DNA of 64,000 bases from Glaciecola sp. (GCA_018623155.1 JAAZVZ010000011.1:1-64000), one strand, 5' to 3'; counted from the first letter of the stretch, positions 27,108 through 36,362 are shown. The notes: generated by a model from the letters alone, not told the origin. Program-made: numbers and translations.

Positions 27108-29603
27108 TCACAGGTGTTGCTCAAAGAGTTTAAAAATCCGGCGATATTCATCTAGCCAAGAACTTGGTTGCACAAAACCGTGCGGTTCAACTGGATAAAT
27201 CGCTGTTTCAAAGTCTTCTTTTTCTAATTCTATTAATCGCTGAACAAGTCTTACCACGTCAACAAAAAACACATTATCATCTACCATAGGTGCGTTGATG
27301 AGCAATGGCTTTTGTAGACCTTCAGCAAAGTAAATCGGTGAAGATCGCTCGTAAGCTATAGGATCTACATCTGGATGGTTTAGAATATTTGCTGTATACG
27401 GCGTATTGTAGTGCGCCCAATCCGATACTGGACGCAGAGCAGCCCCCGCTTGAAACAAGTCTGGCTCAGTAAATAACGCCATAAAAGTCATGAAGCCACC
27501 ATAGGAACCTCCATACGTACCAATTCGGTCGCGATCCACGTTGGCATTTGCCACCAGCCAGTTGACTCCATCCCGTAGATCTTGAATTTCGGGTGTTCCC
27601 ATCTGACGATAAATCGCCGTTCGCCAATCACGCCCATAGCCTTTAGATGCGCGATAATCCATATCTAATACAACATAACCTTGCTCAACGAGGAAATTGT
27701 GGAACATATACTCACGAAAATACCCTGACCAACCCATATGTGAGTTCTGTAAATACCCGGCCCCATGATTAAAAATCACCGCGCGTTTTGGCTCACCAGA
27801 CAATGCATCATCGGCCAAATACAAACGAGAATAAATCGGCCTATCCACATGCGTTGAAGGTACCTCGATGATGCTTGGAGCAATAAAATTTAGTGCCATA
27901 TATTCATCTGAAATCGTATTAGTCACCTTTTGTGCTGCGGTTTTCTCTTTGGCAGAGGTAAGGAATAATTCAGGTGGTCGAGTCATGGTTGAATGAGTCA
28001 ACAGTAACTGTTCTCCAGATGGACTTAAGACATAATCAGTCATGCCATTAAGATCTGTTAGCTCAATGGCATTTCCACCTCCAACAGGGACTTTGTAAAT
28101 TTCGTAGATCCCAGGATGTTTTTTGTTGGCTTTATAAAACATGTAGCGCCCATCAGGGCTGAGCGTAATTTGGTCTACGACATATTGCCCTTTAGTCAAC
28201 TGTCGCGCATTTCCAGATACTGGCTTTACGTAAAGATGTGAATACCCATCTTCTTCAGAAAGATAATATAAAGCCACCTCATCGCGTAACCAACCAAATC
28301 GATTAAACGCGTAATTAATCCAAGCCTCATCAGACAAGCGATGTTGGGTGATAAGTTCTCTTTGTGCAAAGTCGACGGTTACTATCCAGCGGTCTTTATT
28401 ATCCCAAGCTTCCAGCATGATACCAACCTCATTGGCTTCAGGATGCCAATATATAGGTGACTCACGCCAGTACCAGCTACTAAACAAGGTAATATCTCGG
28501 GGTAATCGATTGACTTCATAGGTTGCATTGTTCCGCATTGCATTTTCTGTTTTGACGTTGGCAAGCACATCATCGTTATATCCTGGCAATGTTTGATAGC
28601 TTAATGCATGTCGTGAACCTTCAGATAGATTAAGTAAATACAACTCGTCATTTTGAGGGTGTGAGTCAGCAACGCGTTGACGCACCGCCTTTGATGCGAT
28701 ACGTCCATCTTCTTGAATATAGTGTGGCATGATATCAGTATCATCACGCATCGCTTGTATCTCGCGAATTGCTACAATCGCCCATTCACCATTAGGTGAC
28801 ACACTCACAGCACTTAAACGATGTCCGGGTGAAAAATAAAACTCAGGGGCAAAAACGGTGCTCTGTGCTGACTTAACACGTTGTGTATAATCCATTTTTA
28901 CTTGTCTGTCATCACGTTTATTTGCGATATAATCGATGAGTTTTATCTGCTCCTGTGCAATATAATCTGACGCAGGCTGAACCGCTTTAGGACGATGTGC
29001 AAAATGCCAGGTAAACAAATGAGTTTGTTGCATGGTTTGAGGGTCCACGGCATACATTGCGTCATCATGCACAAAACTGATGCGGTTATCATGCATAAAG
29101 CGAATAACACTCACCCCATCCTTATGCGCGGTAAGTTGTTTGACTTGTCCTGTTTGCGCATCATGCGCAAACAAATATCCTTTATATAACCACGCAGTCC
29201 AACGCCTGTCATGACTCACTATGCGTTCATTGATTTCAGCTAAAAAGTGTTTTGAAAGTGGCAGCAAAGCACCGTTTATATTTTGTGGCGAGGCAGCGAA
29301 CCACACATCGCGAAGTGGCTTGCCTTCTTGTTTACGATCGTACATGACATTGTCGCTAAACGGATGCCAGCGAGCATTTTCAGGTTGACGGCCAAGCCAA
29401 TCAGGATCTGACATAATTTTGTTTAACGTGATTCCCTCTGGGGACGCGCTTTGCATTAATGAGATATCGTTTAGCTTCATCTCACTGGCCACGGTTGCAG
29501 CTGACGGCGATGAATATGAGGGTTTATCAAGCTCTGATGTTGCAGTGCACGCTGTGATTGCACACATACTTGAAACGATGAAAAGTTTAGAAAATTGATT
29601 CAT
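27108..29603 (-). CDS. S9 family prolyl oligopeptidase-type lipoprotein
   Basis: This ~831-residue secreted peptidase has a lipoprotein signal (FIVSSMCAITAC, lipobox ITAC), so it is probably anchored in an envelope membrane. The middle region (~100-560) has beta-propeller-like WD/PD40 repeats such as LSPDGRYMFY. The C-terminal alpha/beta-hydrolase domain has the nucleophile in GTYGGSYGGFMTF, with Asp and His expected in APMVDDNVFF and VEPHGF. It likely cleaves oligopeptides. ATG at 29601-29603 is chosen since it begins directly with the signal peptide; an in-frame start lies six codons upstream. Confidence 0.9.
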   Translation of the reverse strand: MNQFSKLFIVSSMCAITACTATSELDKPSYSSPSAATVASEMKLNDISLMQSASPEGITLNKIMSDPDWLGRQPENARWHPFSDNVMYDRKQEGKPLRDVWFAASPQNINGALLPLSKHFLAEINERIVSHDRRWTAWLYKGYLFAHDAQTGQVKQLTAHKDGVSVIRFMHDNRISFVHDDAMYAVDPQTMQQTHLFTWHFAHRPKAVQPASDYIAQEQIKLIDYIANKRDDRQVKMDYTQRVKSAQSTVFAPEFYFSPGHRLSAVSVSPNGEWAIVAIREIQAMRDDTDIMPHYIQEDGRIASKAVRQRVADSHPQNDELYLLNLSEGSRHALSYQTLPGYNDDVLANVKTENAMRNNATYEVNRLPRDITLFSSWYWRESPIYWHPEANEVGIMLEAWDNKDRWIVTVDFAQRELITQHRLSDEAWINYAFNRFGWLRDEVALYYLSEEDGYSHLYVKPVSGNARQLTKGQYVVDQITLSPDGRYMFYKANKKHPGIYEIYKVPVGGGNAIELTDLNGMTDYVLSPSGEQLLLTHSTMTRPPELFLTSAKEKTAAQKVTNTISDEYMALNFIAPSIIEVPSTHVDRPIYSRLYLADDALSGEPKRAVIFNHGAGYLQNSHMGWSGYFREYMFHNFLVEQGYVVLDMDYRASKGYGRDWRTAIYRQMGTPEIQDLRDGVNWLVANANVDRDRIGTYGGSYGGFMTFMALFTEPDLFQAGAALRPVSDWAHYNTPYTANILNHPDVDPIAYERSSPIYFAEGLQKPLLINAPMVDDNVFFVDVVRLVQRLIELEKEDFETAIYPVEPHGFVQPSSWLDEYRRIFKLFEQHL

Positions 29604-29702
29604 TTTATGAACACTCGTCATTATTTTTTCGTATTATACTCAGTATTAACAAAGTATATTCCAACATATTTGCAATCTATTTACTATACAAAGGAAACCC
29701 AC

Positions 29703-30245
29703 ATGAAAAGAATCATCCTTAGCCTTTTATTTGTACTTGGCAGCGTACCTGTAAGTGCACAATCTTGTCCTGATGTACTGAAATTTATGAAACGCAAATT
29801 GAATTCACAAGAGACGGTGAATTTTTGTGAAGCATATCAAGACAAGGCGATTTTGTTCGTGAATACCGCTAGCAAATGCGGTTTCACACCTCAATTTGAA
29901 GGCCTAGAAACACTTTATGAGCAGTATAAAGACCAAAACTTTGTGATTCTTGGGTTTCCTTCTGACAGTTTTAATCAGGAGTATTCAGACGAAGGCAAAA
30001 CAGCCGAAGTATGTGAGCTAACTTATGGCGTCAATTTCCCAATGTTTGAGCCGATTTCTGTGCGTGGGGACGATGCCGATCCTCTGTATCGCAAACTCAC
30101 AGAAATGGCGGACAAGTCCCCCAAATGGAATTTCTATAAATACCTAGTGGACCGCAAAGGGAACCTAGTTGATTCCTACTCATCATTTACCAAGCCAAAT
30201 GATGAAGATTTAATTGCAGACATAAAAAAAGCCATTCAACCTTAA
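29703..30245 (+). CDS. Exported glutathione-peroxidase-family thiol peroxidase
   Basis: This 180-residue protein has a Sec signal (MKRIILSLLF..., cleavage after VSA ~19). The peroxidatic Cys59 is in NTASKCGFTPQ, a likely resolving Cys104 is in EVCELTYG, and Trp142-Asn143 are in PKWNFYKY. The usual FPCNQF motif is replaced by FPSDSF (86-90), so the tetrad Gln is missing. It probably reduces peroxides in the periplasm using thioredoxin-like partners. ATG at 29703 has an AAAGGA upstream and starts the signal peptide; the open frame before it is not needed. Confidence 0.85.
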   Translation: MKRIILSLLFVLGSVPVSAQSCPDVLKFMKRKLNSQETVNFCEAYQDKAILFVNTASKCGFTPQFEGLETLYEQYKDQNFVILGFPSDSFNQEYSDEGKTAEVCELTYGVNFPMFEPISVRGDDADPLYRKLTEMADKSPKWNFYKYLVDRKGNLVDSYSSFTKPNDEDLIADIKKAIQP

Positions 30246-30276
30246 ATATCAAGCTCTTAATTCACTCCCAAAAAAA

Positions 30277-30296
30277 GCCCCAGTTTTCACTGGGGC
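30277..30296 (-). terminator. Hairpin after glutathione peroxidase gene (terminator-like)
   Basis: A perfect 8-bp GC-rich stem (30277-30284 with 30289-30296) has a 4-base loop and lies 32 bases past the stop of the peroxidase gene. The T-tract exists only when read on the minus strand (seven A before the stem on plus); on the plus strand it is followed by CTAAAC. It may still stop or stabilise the peroxidase transcript. Confidence 0.45.
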
Positions 30297-30459
30297 CTAA
30301 ACACACTAGACTAAACATAGGAACACAAGTTATCAGTACTTGCATAATGTATGAGGATTGACACACTTAAAAGTTCAAAATTCGTTCAATCCTGATCTAA
30401 AAAAAATCATCTCACGTAACGAGCATTGACCCTTAAATATAATATAACAAGGATATTCT

Positions 30460-31830
30460 ATGCGTTACTTTAAACTTTTCACTGCGAGTGTTGCAGTATT
30501 AGCACTCACCGCGTGTTTGGACTCTGATAATGATTCACCCCCGTTCCCTGATACAGTGGTGACAACAGGTCAGGTTCGTGTAGTACATGCATCTGCCGAT
30601 GCACCGTTGGTCAACATCAAGGTCGACGGTTCAGTTTTTAATAATCTCACGGATGTAGATTACCAAGTGGCCTCTGGTTTGATAGAAGTAAACCGTGGCA
30701 CCTACACTTTGGGTGTTGAAGCCATCACACCTGCGGGTACTGCAGATGTGTTATCTCGCCTTGCCTCAATTGATACAGACAAAAATTATAATGTCGTGGC
30801 ATTAGGAAGTGTGGCAGCTGGCACATTAGAATTGGCCATCGTATCTGCTGACGACCCAGTGGTCGGCGATGATATGGTAGCCGTACAAATCCTGCATGGC
30901 GCTCCGGAAGTACCTATGGTAGATATATATGTGACGGCGCCTGATGCTGACTTAGCTTCAGCACAACCACTTGCTACTGCAAGTTATCTTGACAATACTG
31001 GTCTTGTCGAAGTTGCATCCGGTGATTACCAGATCCGTATAACACTTGCAGGTACTCAGACTGTAGCGTTTGATTCTGGTACAGTCACATTACCTGGCGG
31101 AGAGAACTTATTCGTTACCGCAGTACCAACAATTGTGCCTGGTGATTCACCAGTCCAATTACTCGTAGCGACAAGTGGAACAAGTTTTGTCATCAATGAT
31201 ATAAATACTAGAGCAGCATTGCGCGCCATTCATGCAGTTGCCGATGCACCTGTAGTAGATGTTATCGCTAACAATGCTCTAACCTTGTTTGATGGCGCAC
31301 CCTTCCTAGGTGTTACCGACTACGCCAATGTAGACGCAGGAACCTATCTAGTTGACATTGCAGCAGATGCAGATAACAGTGTTGTCGTGGTTGACGATGC
31401 AAGCATCATGCTCGAAGCGGGTAAGTTCTATACAGCTATTGCACATAATGACTTAGCAAACATCGCTGTTGATTTACCTATAGATATGCCTCGTCGAGTG
31501 GCTACTGAAGCTAAGGTACGTATTTTTCATGCATCGCCTGCGGCAGGCCCTGTCGATATATATGTGACTGCAACAAGTGATTTAACGGGTGCAACTCCTG
31601 CTTTCACCAATGTGCCATTTGCATCGCCTGATTTAGCTGAAACCGGTTATGTGCCACTTACCCCTGGTGACTACGTAGTCACCGTTACGCCAACAGGCAC
31701 CACCGATATTGCACTGCAAACGGGGACGTTGTCATTGATGGGGGGAATGATTTATACCGCGCTGGCAGTAGACTCAACTGGCGGAGGTGCTCCAGTACAA
31801 CTCATCTTAGCAGACGATTTTGTCAACTAA
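30460..31830 (+). CDS. DUF4397 repeat lipoprotein
   Basis: This 456-residue envelope lipoprotein has signal FTASVAVLALTAC with lipobox LTAC, then an acidic Asp/Ser linker. The mature part has four DUF4397 repeats of ~105-115 residues, each opening with a VRVVHASADAP-like motif (at about residues 43, 145, 259 and 356) followed by VDIYV-like strands, i.e. tandem immunoglobulin-like beta domains. Function is unknown; surface or adhesion roles are speculation. It has its own 214-base upstream region and a good terminator. Confidence 0.85.
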   Translation: MRYFKLFTASVAVLALTACLDSDNDSPPFPDTVVTTGQVRVVHASADAPLVNIKVDGSVFNNLTDVDYQVASGLIEVNRGTYTLGVEAITPAGTADVLSRLASIDTDKNYNVVALGSVAAGTLELAIVSADDPVVGDDMVAVQILHGAPEVPMVDIYVTAPDADLASAQPLATASYLDNTGLVEVASGDYQIRITLAGTQTVAFDSGTVTLPGGENLFVTAVPTIVPGDSPVQLLVATSGTSFVINDINTRAALRAIHAVADAPVVDVIANNALTLFDGAPFLGVTDYANVDAGTYLVDIAADADNSVVVVDDASIMLEAGKFYTAIAHNDLANIAVDLPIDMPRRVATEAKVRIFHASPAAGPVDIYVTATSDLTGATPAFTNVPFASPDLAETGYVPLTPGDYVVTVTPTGTTDIALQTGTLSLMGGMIYTALAVDSTGGGAPVQLILADDFVN

Positions 31831-31854
31831 ATAACAATAATACATCTACACGAC

Positions 31855-31890
31855 AAACAGTCTTGATATCATCCAATCAAGGCTGTTTGT
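31855..31890 (+). terminator. Intrinsic terminator after DUF4397 gene
   Basis: A 13-bp stem with one G-U pair (31855-31867 with 31876-31888) and an 8-base loop is followed by a short T-containing stretch. It begins 24 bases after the stop and lies in the gap to the converging PLP-enzyme gene. Confidence 0.75.
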
Positions 31891-31917
31891 TTATGTTAAA
31901 TTATAAATCTGAGTATG

Positions 31918-33159
31918 CTATTGCACTGAATCTAGCGCTTGCGCGAGATCAGCCAACAAATCTTGCACATCTTCAATACCAACGGACAATCTCACACATG
32001 CATCAGAAATTCCCATCGCATCTCGCTCTGCTTGAGCAAATTCAAAAAAGATGGTTTCAGCCACGGGTAATGCCAACGTTCTCGTATCGCCTAAGTGGGT
32101 CGCACACAGTATCGTCTTCAACGCATTTATAAACTCCACTGGACTGACCCCATTGGCCAAATCAAAGGCCAAAATTGCCCCTGTTGTCAAAAATTGTGAT
32201 TGGGCTAGAAGATACTGAGGATGAGTTTCAAGTGAAGGATGATATATTTTTTTGATTCCAGCGTGGGAGCTAAGAAAACACACAATCTTTTCTGCGTTGT
32301 CACATGCTTTAGCGTATCGTAGAGCAAGGGTTTCTTGACCCAGCATGACTTGACTTGCCGAAGTTGGATCAAGGGTTGCACCTATATCACGCAAGCCTTT
32401 TTTACGTATTTGAGTCAAGCCCCACATGCGAGTATCGGCTACTTTATAAAGTTCATCGATATGCGCAAATTGAGTCCAATCATAAACGCCCATATCCAAT
32501 ACTGCCCCCCCCATAGCTTGACCGTGCCCGGCAATATATTTCGTTAAAGACGTAAACACTAAGCTGATAGGAAATCGTGACACTTCGCACATGACATGGG
32601 GAGTCATCGTAGTGTCCACAGCAAATAAAATATGATGGGCAAGGCACAATTCTCCAAGCTCATCCAAATTAGGGATTTGCGTAAGGGGATTGGCCAAACT
32701 TTCGCAAAACAACAAACGGGTATTGGGTTTAATGGACTTCTTGACCGCTTCAATATTTGTCACATCCACAAAATCAACATTAATTCCGAAGCCTGACAAC
32801 TGATGAAAGAAGCTACGCGTATTACCGAATAAAAACTGACTTACTAAAATGTGATCACCGGCTTTGAGTAAAGCAAATAATGTTGAGCTAATCGCAGCCA
32901 TACCGGTACTAAAGGTGACGCACCCTAGGGCTTTGTGTTGATGGGCAAGCATCTGCTGTAAAGCACTGGTTGTAGGCGATGAAGAGCGACCATACACGTG
33001 CGCAATTTTTTTACCTTGAAAGGCATCCACAATACCTTGGGCATCGACAAAATGATATAGCACACCGGTATTGATAGGAGTGTGAACAGCGCCATCTTGC
33101 TGTGGATTGACCAAGCGGTCTTGGTGAACTAACTGTGTGGTTGAGCCAAGATTTTTCAC
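31918..33159 (-). CDS. Trans-sulfuration-type PLP enzyme (Cys/Met metabolism family)
   Basis: This 413-residue PLP-dependent enzyme belongs to the cystathionine gamma-synthase family. It has YGRSSSPTTSALQ near residue 56, the cofactor-stacking region VTFSTGMAAISS near 82, the Asp in AVDTTMTPH and the PLP lysine in SLTKYIAGHGQ near 208. It could be a cystathionine gamma-synthase, O-acylhomoserine sulfhydrylase or methionine gamma-lyase; sequence alone does not decide. It is divergent from the TANGO2/NRDE gene. Confidence 0.85.
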   Translation of the reverse strand: MKNLGSTTQLVHQDRLVNPQQDGAVHTPINTGVLYHFVDAQGIVDAFQGKKIAHVYGRSSSPTTSALQQMLAHQHKALGCVTFSTGMAAISSTLFALLKAGDHILVSQFLFGNTRSFFHQLSGFGINVDFVDVTNIEAVKKSIKPNTRLLFCESLANPLTQIPNLDELGELCLAHHILFAVDTTMTPHVMCEVSRFPISLVFTSLTKYIAGHGQAMGGAVLDMGVYDWTQFAHIDELYKVADTRMWGLTQIRKKGLRDIGATLDPTSASQVMLGQETLALRYAKACDNAEKIVCFLSSHAGIKKIYHPSLETHPQYLLAQSQFLTTGAILAFDLANGVSPVEFINALKTILCATHLGDTRTLALPVAETIFFEFAQAERDAMGISDACVRLSVGIEDVQDLLADLAQALDSVQ

Positions 33160-33240
33160 AAGTTTTTACTTAAAATAGATTTACTTTTGCATATAATGTA
33201 CCACAAATATCATATAATTTAGCCAGACATAGGTTCTAGA

Positions 33241-33268
33241 TTGTGAATTATTTGGAATTAGGTATACT
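33241..33268 (+). promoter_or_regulatory. Possible promoter of the TANGO2/NRDE gene
   Basis: A -10 hexamer TATACT (33263-33268) lies 16 bases downstream of TTGTGA (33241-33246). The predicted start is ~35 bases before the ATG at 33309. The match is moderate. Confidence 0.35.
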
Positions 33269-33308
33269 CAAAACATTATCAAACCCTTCCTAGCACACAC
33301 GGATTGTT

Positions 33309-34067
33309 ATGTGTATATTGTTTATTGCCGTCAAACAACATCCAGATTTCCCTTTAATCATTGCCGCCAACAGAGATGAATATCATGCGCGTATGACCTC
33401 TCCTTCACACGTTTGGACAGATAACCCTAAAATATTTGCAGGCAGAGACGAACAAGCGGGTGGAACATGGATGGGCATACACACATCGGGACGCATTGCG
33501 GCTCTCACTAATATCAGAGCACCTCAACGTGAAAAATTAGATGCCAAAACTCGAGGGGAACTGGTTGTAAGAGCCCTTGAGACAAAGGAAAACGATGCAT
33601 TTTTAGATTCCTTGCGCAGAACAGCTGATGATTACAATGGTTATAATTTAGTCTATGGTGATGCTGATTCATTATCTGTATTCAACAGTCACTCGTTAGA
33701 ACATCATCGTCTAACCCAAGGGGTGTACGGCTTATCCAATGCCTCGTTGAATACCCCTTGGCCTAAGGTAGAACTGGGTGTTGAATCCTTAAATTATGCT
33801 TGTCAGCAAAGTGATGATTTGGATATAGACGATTTATTTGCGATTTTACACAATCGTGACACCGCTTCTGACGAACATTTGCCGGACACAGGTATTGCTA
33901 AACCATGGGAAAAAATGCTTTCGTCTATTTTTATCTGTTCACCTGATTATGGTACGCGCAGCTCAACAATACTGACTATAGATAATATTGGAAAGTTGAA
34001 TTGGCAAGAACGTAGTTATGATGCCAATGGGGTTGAAACAGGACGGGTACATCAAACGTTTTGTTAA
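33309..34067 (+). CDS. TANGO2/NRDE family protein
   Basis: This 252-residue cytosolic protein of the TANGO2/NRDE family has the N-terminal Cys (MCILF) and the defining NRDE motif (IIAANRDEYHARMTSP, about residues 17-32), followed by GGTWMGI and LTNIRAP. The N-terminal Cys suggests Ntn-hydrolase-like chemistry after Met removal. Eukaryotic and bacterial relatives have been linked to haem or lipid handling, but the biochemical function here is unknown. It is not clearly part of an operon; the next gene downstream is a pseudogene on the other strand. Confidence 0.85.
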   Translation: MCILFIAVKQHPDFPLIIAANRDEYHARMTSPSHVWTDNPKIFAGRDEQAGGTWMGIHTSGRIAALTNIRAPQREKLDAKTRGELVVRALETKENDAFLDSLRRTADDYNGYNLVYGDADSLSVFNSHSLEHHRLTQGVYGLSNASLNTPWPKVELGVESLNYACQQSDDLDIDDLFAILHNRDTASDEHLPDTGIAKPWEKMLSSIFICSPDYGTRSSTILTIDNIGKLNWQERSYDANGVETGRVHQTFC

Positions 34068-34091
34068 CACATGGCAAAACCCCATCTCTAG

Positions 34092-34323
34092 TTATAAATT
34101 ACGCTCTTGACTAAGTGCGTTGCCAGTAATAGCAATGATGGGTAACTTATCGTTTTGTCCTCTTAATCTTTCAAATAGTTCTAAGCCATCCATGTCTGGC
34201 ATCTGAATATCTGTCAATACAACGTCAAAGGTATGTTTCTAATGCACTGGTCGTATGTGCACAAAAATTCAGTTCACAGAATCCAAAAAACTGGCATAAT
34301 ACGGCCTTTATTGTAATGTCACT
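34092..34323 (-). pseudogene. Decayed response-regulator receiver domain
   Basis: Minus-strand translation gives FDVVLTDIQMPDMDGLELF, then LPIIAITGNALSQERNL and a stop at 34092-34094. This is the core of a CheY-like receiver: phospho-Asp in LTDIQMP and the switch Thr in AITG. The conserved Lys region beyond is lost. Upstream the frame breaks at 34239-34241, and the sequence continues in another frame as VLCQFFG...TTSALETY to about 34323, matching the receiver's first helices. It is a frameshifted, doubly truncated remnant of a hybrid kinase or response regulator, abutting the aminotransferase gene. Confidence 0.82.
34273..34300 (+). promoter_or_regulatory. Predicted promoter of the aminotransferase gene
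   Basis: TTCACA (34273-34278) and CATAAT (34295-34300) each match the sigma-70 consensus at five of six positions and are separated by 16 bases. Initiation would give a ~30-base leader before the GTG at 34337. The promoter lies inside the receiver-domain relic. Confidence 0.45.
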
Positions 34324-34336
34324 TTAGGAATTTACT

Positions 34337-35527
34337 GTGTTTGAAGTTCTCCCAGCCCTTTCTCCCGATCCGATTCTTGGCTTATCTGCTGCATTTAAAG
34401 CAGATACCAACCCCAATAAAATCGATTTAGGTGTTGGTGTTTATAAAGATGAAGCGGGTAAAACTCCAATTGTTAAGGCTGTTGCCGAGGCACAAACCCG
34501 CCTACTTGCGGTAGAAGACTCCAAAACCTACATCACACCGCAAGGTGTACAGGGTTTTATTGATGGCATGTTGGGTCTGTTACTTGGCTCGGCACACCCA
34601 GCACTCATTGCTGATCGTGTGGCTGCAGTTCAAGCGCCTGGCGGTTGTGGTGCTTTGCGTATTTTGGCTGAGTTGCTGACGCGCTGTGACAAAAATACCA
34701 CCGTTTGGGTATCGGACCCGACGTGGGCGAACCATATTCCGTTAATCGGCAACGCTGGGCTCGAGTTAAAAACGTACCCTTATTTTGACAAAGCAAATGC
34801 ATCGATTCGTTTTGAGGCGATGCTTGAACAACTCAAAACCATTCCTAAAGGAGATGTCGTGTTATTACACGCATGCTGTCATAATCCAACTGGTGCTGAT
34901 TTGTCTCAGGCACAATGGCGAGAAATTACCGAGGTTGCGCAACAGCAAGGCTGGATACCCTTTATTGATAGTGCGTACCTAGGCTTTGGTGATGATTTGG
35001 AAACAGATGCCTACGGCATGCGCTACATGACAGAGCATTTACCTGAAGTCATGATTGCGGCTTCTTGTTCAAAGAACTTTGGCTTATATCGTGAGCGTGT
35101 AGGGATGGCAGCAATCATTACCAATGACAGCGCTAACAAAGCCATTGCGCAGTCTCAAATTCAAAACGTCGCTCGTGGTATCTATTCAATGCCACCATCA
35201 TACGGCGGTGCGCTAGTTGACATCATTTTGCATGATGAGCAGCTAAAGCAAATGTGGGTCAATGAAGTGGATGAAATGCGTGAGCGTATGAAGCAGCTTC
35301 GTGCCATGTTAGTTAGCAAAATGGCTGAATACGGCGCCAACAAAGACTTTAGCTTTGTTAACGAGCAGAAAGGCATGTTCTCGTTTTTGTGTATCACACC
35401 GGAGCAAGTACAAAAAGTACGTGCAGAGCACAGTGTATATTTTGTGGATTCTTCGCGTGTAAATATTGCAGGTATCAACCAGTCTAACGTAGATACATTA
35501 GCCAAAGCGCTTGTGAGTGTATTGTAA
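34337..35527 (+). CDS. Aspartate/aromatic amino-acid aminotransferase
   Basis: This 396-residue class I PLP aminotransferase is of the AspC/TyrB type, transferring amino groups between aspartate or aromatic amino acids and 2-oxoglutarate. It begins MFEVLPALSPDPILGL and has NPNKIDLGVGVYKDE. The binding Asn is in HNPTGADLS, and the PLP lysine is in SCSKNFGLYRERVG near residue 247 with its Arg. The start codon is GTG, preceded by AGGA at seven bases. AspC versus TyrB specificity cannot be set. It ends in a bidirectional terminator. Confidence 0.93.
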   Translation: MFEVLPALSPDPILGLSAAFKADTNPNKIDLGVGVYKDEAGKTPIVKAVAEAQTRLLAVEDSKTYITPQGVQGFIDGMLGLLLGSAHPALIADRVAAVQAPGGCGALRILAELLTRCDKNTTVWVSDPTWANHIPLIGNAGLELKTYPYFDKANASIRFEAMLEQLKTIPKGDVVLLHACCHNPTGADLSQAQWREITEVAQQQGWIPFIDSAYLGFGDDLETDAYGMRYMTEHLPEVMIAASCSKNFGLYRERVGMAAIITNDSANKAIAQSQIQNVARGIYSMPPSYGGALVDIILHDEQLKQMWVNEVDEMRERMKQLRAMLVSKMAEYGANKDFSFVNEQKGMFSFLCITPEQVQKVRAEHSVYFVDSSRVNIAGINQSNVDTLAKALVSVL

Positions 35528-35551
35528 ATTACACTGACTCTAAGTTAAAGA

Positions 35552-35584
35552 AACCCGAACGCTTGTCTTATCGTTCGGGTTTTC
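35552..35584. terminator. Bidirectional terminator between aminotransferase and SDR genes
   Basis: A perfect 10-bp stem (35552-35561 with 35572-35581) and 10-base loop, followed by T residues on the plus strand and a broken T-run on the minus strand, separates two converging genes. Confidence 0.85.
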
Positions 35585-35602
35585 CATATCTAATGACTCA
35601 AA

Positions 35603-36340
35603 TTAAGCCGTCATACCACCATCCAAGGTCATTGTATGTCCTGTCATAAAGCTTGATTCATTTGATGCTAACCACACAATCGCATTAGCGATTTCATCAA
35701 CCTCCCCTAATCGCTTCATTGGATTTGCTCCCACAATAGCACGCTGGCCTGTTTCATCCATTAGCGACAAGGTTCTACGCACCATATCCGTATCAATAAA
35801 ACTTGGACAGACAGCATTGATCCGGATATTTTTACGAGCATATTCCACAGCAGCTGATTTGGTGATCCCAATCACTGCATGTTTGGTGGCTGAGTAAGCG
35901 GCGATCATTGGCGCAGAACGCAAGCCCGCCACAGAAGCAATATTAATAATGTTCCCCTGCCCTTGAGCAAGCATCTTATGTAATGCCTGTTGCATACACC
36001 ACCATAACCCCTTCACATTAATGTTTAAATTCTTATCCAACATTTCATCGCTCACTAAATGCATGGGCGTTGGGATATGCTCAACCCCTGCGTTGTTCAC
36101 CAACACATCAATCTTTTCTATGCTGGCAAACACCTTTAGCACTGAGGATTTGTCAGCCACATCTAGTACATGTGTCGTGACTTTATCTGAGCCTAGTGTT
36201 TGGGCAGTATCAGCAAGTGATTGCGCGTTGATATCAAGTAAAATTACATTATCACCCAACGCAACAAAGTGCTTTGCGACCGCAGCGCCAATGCCTGCGC
36301 CGGCACCGGTAATGACGATGGTTCTTTTATTATTAGCCAT
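35603..36340 (-). CDS. Short-chain dehydrogenase/reductase (SDR)
   Basis: This 245-residue classical SDR has the cofactor motif TGAGAGIGAAVA near residue 12, NNAG near 87, catalytic Ser in NIASVAG and YSATKHA (Tyr and Lys) near 150-154. An Asp after the second strand (LLDINAQS) suggests NAD preference. It begins 22 bases after the acyl-CoA dehydrogenase stop on the same strand, so a role in acyl-CoA or hydroxyacid catabolism is likely. The exact substrate is unknown; 3-hydroxyacyl-CoA or 3-hydroxybutyrate are candidates. Confidence 0.88.
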   Translation of the reverse strand: MANNKRTIVITGAGAGIGAAVAKHFVALGDNVILLDINAQSLADTAQTLGSDKVTTHVLDVADKSSVLKVFASIEKIDVLVNNAGVEHIPTPMHLVSDEMLDKNLNINVKGLWWCMQQALHKMLAQGQGNIINIASVAGLRSAPMIAAYSATKHAVIGITKSAAVEYARKNIRINAVCPSFIDTDMVRRTLSLMDETGQRAIVGANPMKRLGEVDEIANAIVWLASNESSFMTGHTMTLDGGMTA

Positions 36341-36362
36341 TGTTTATCCCCTCAATTCTTTA

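Noticed and set aside
30355-30392. GGATTGA/TCAATCC inverted repeat before the DUF4397 gene
   Set aside because: Arms are only seven bases with a 24-base spacer, and the TTGACA-like hexamer in it has no -10 at the right distance.
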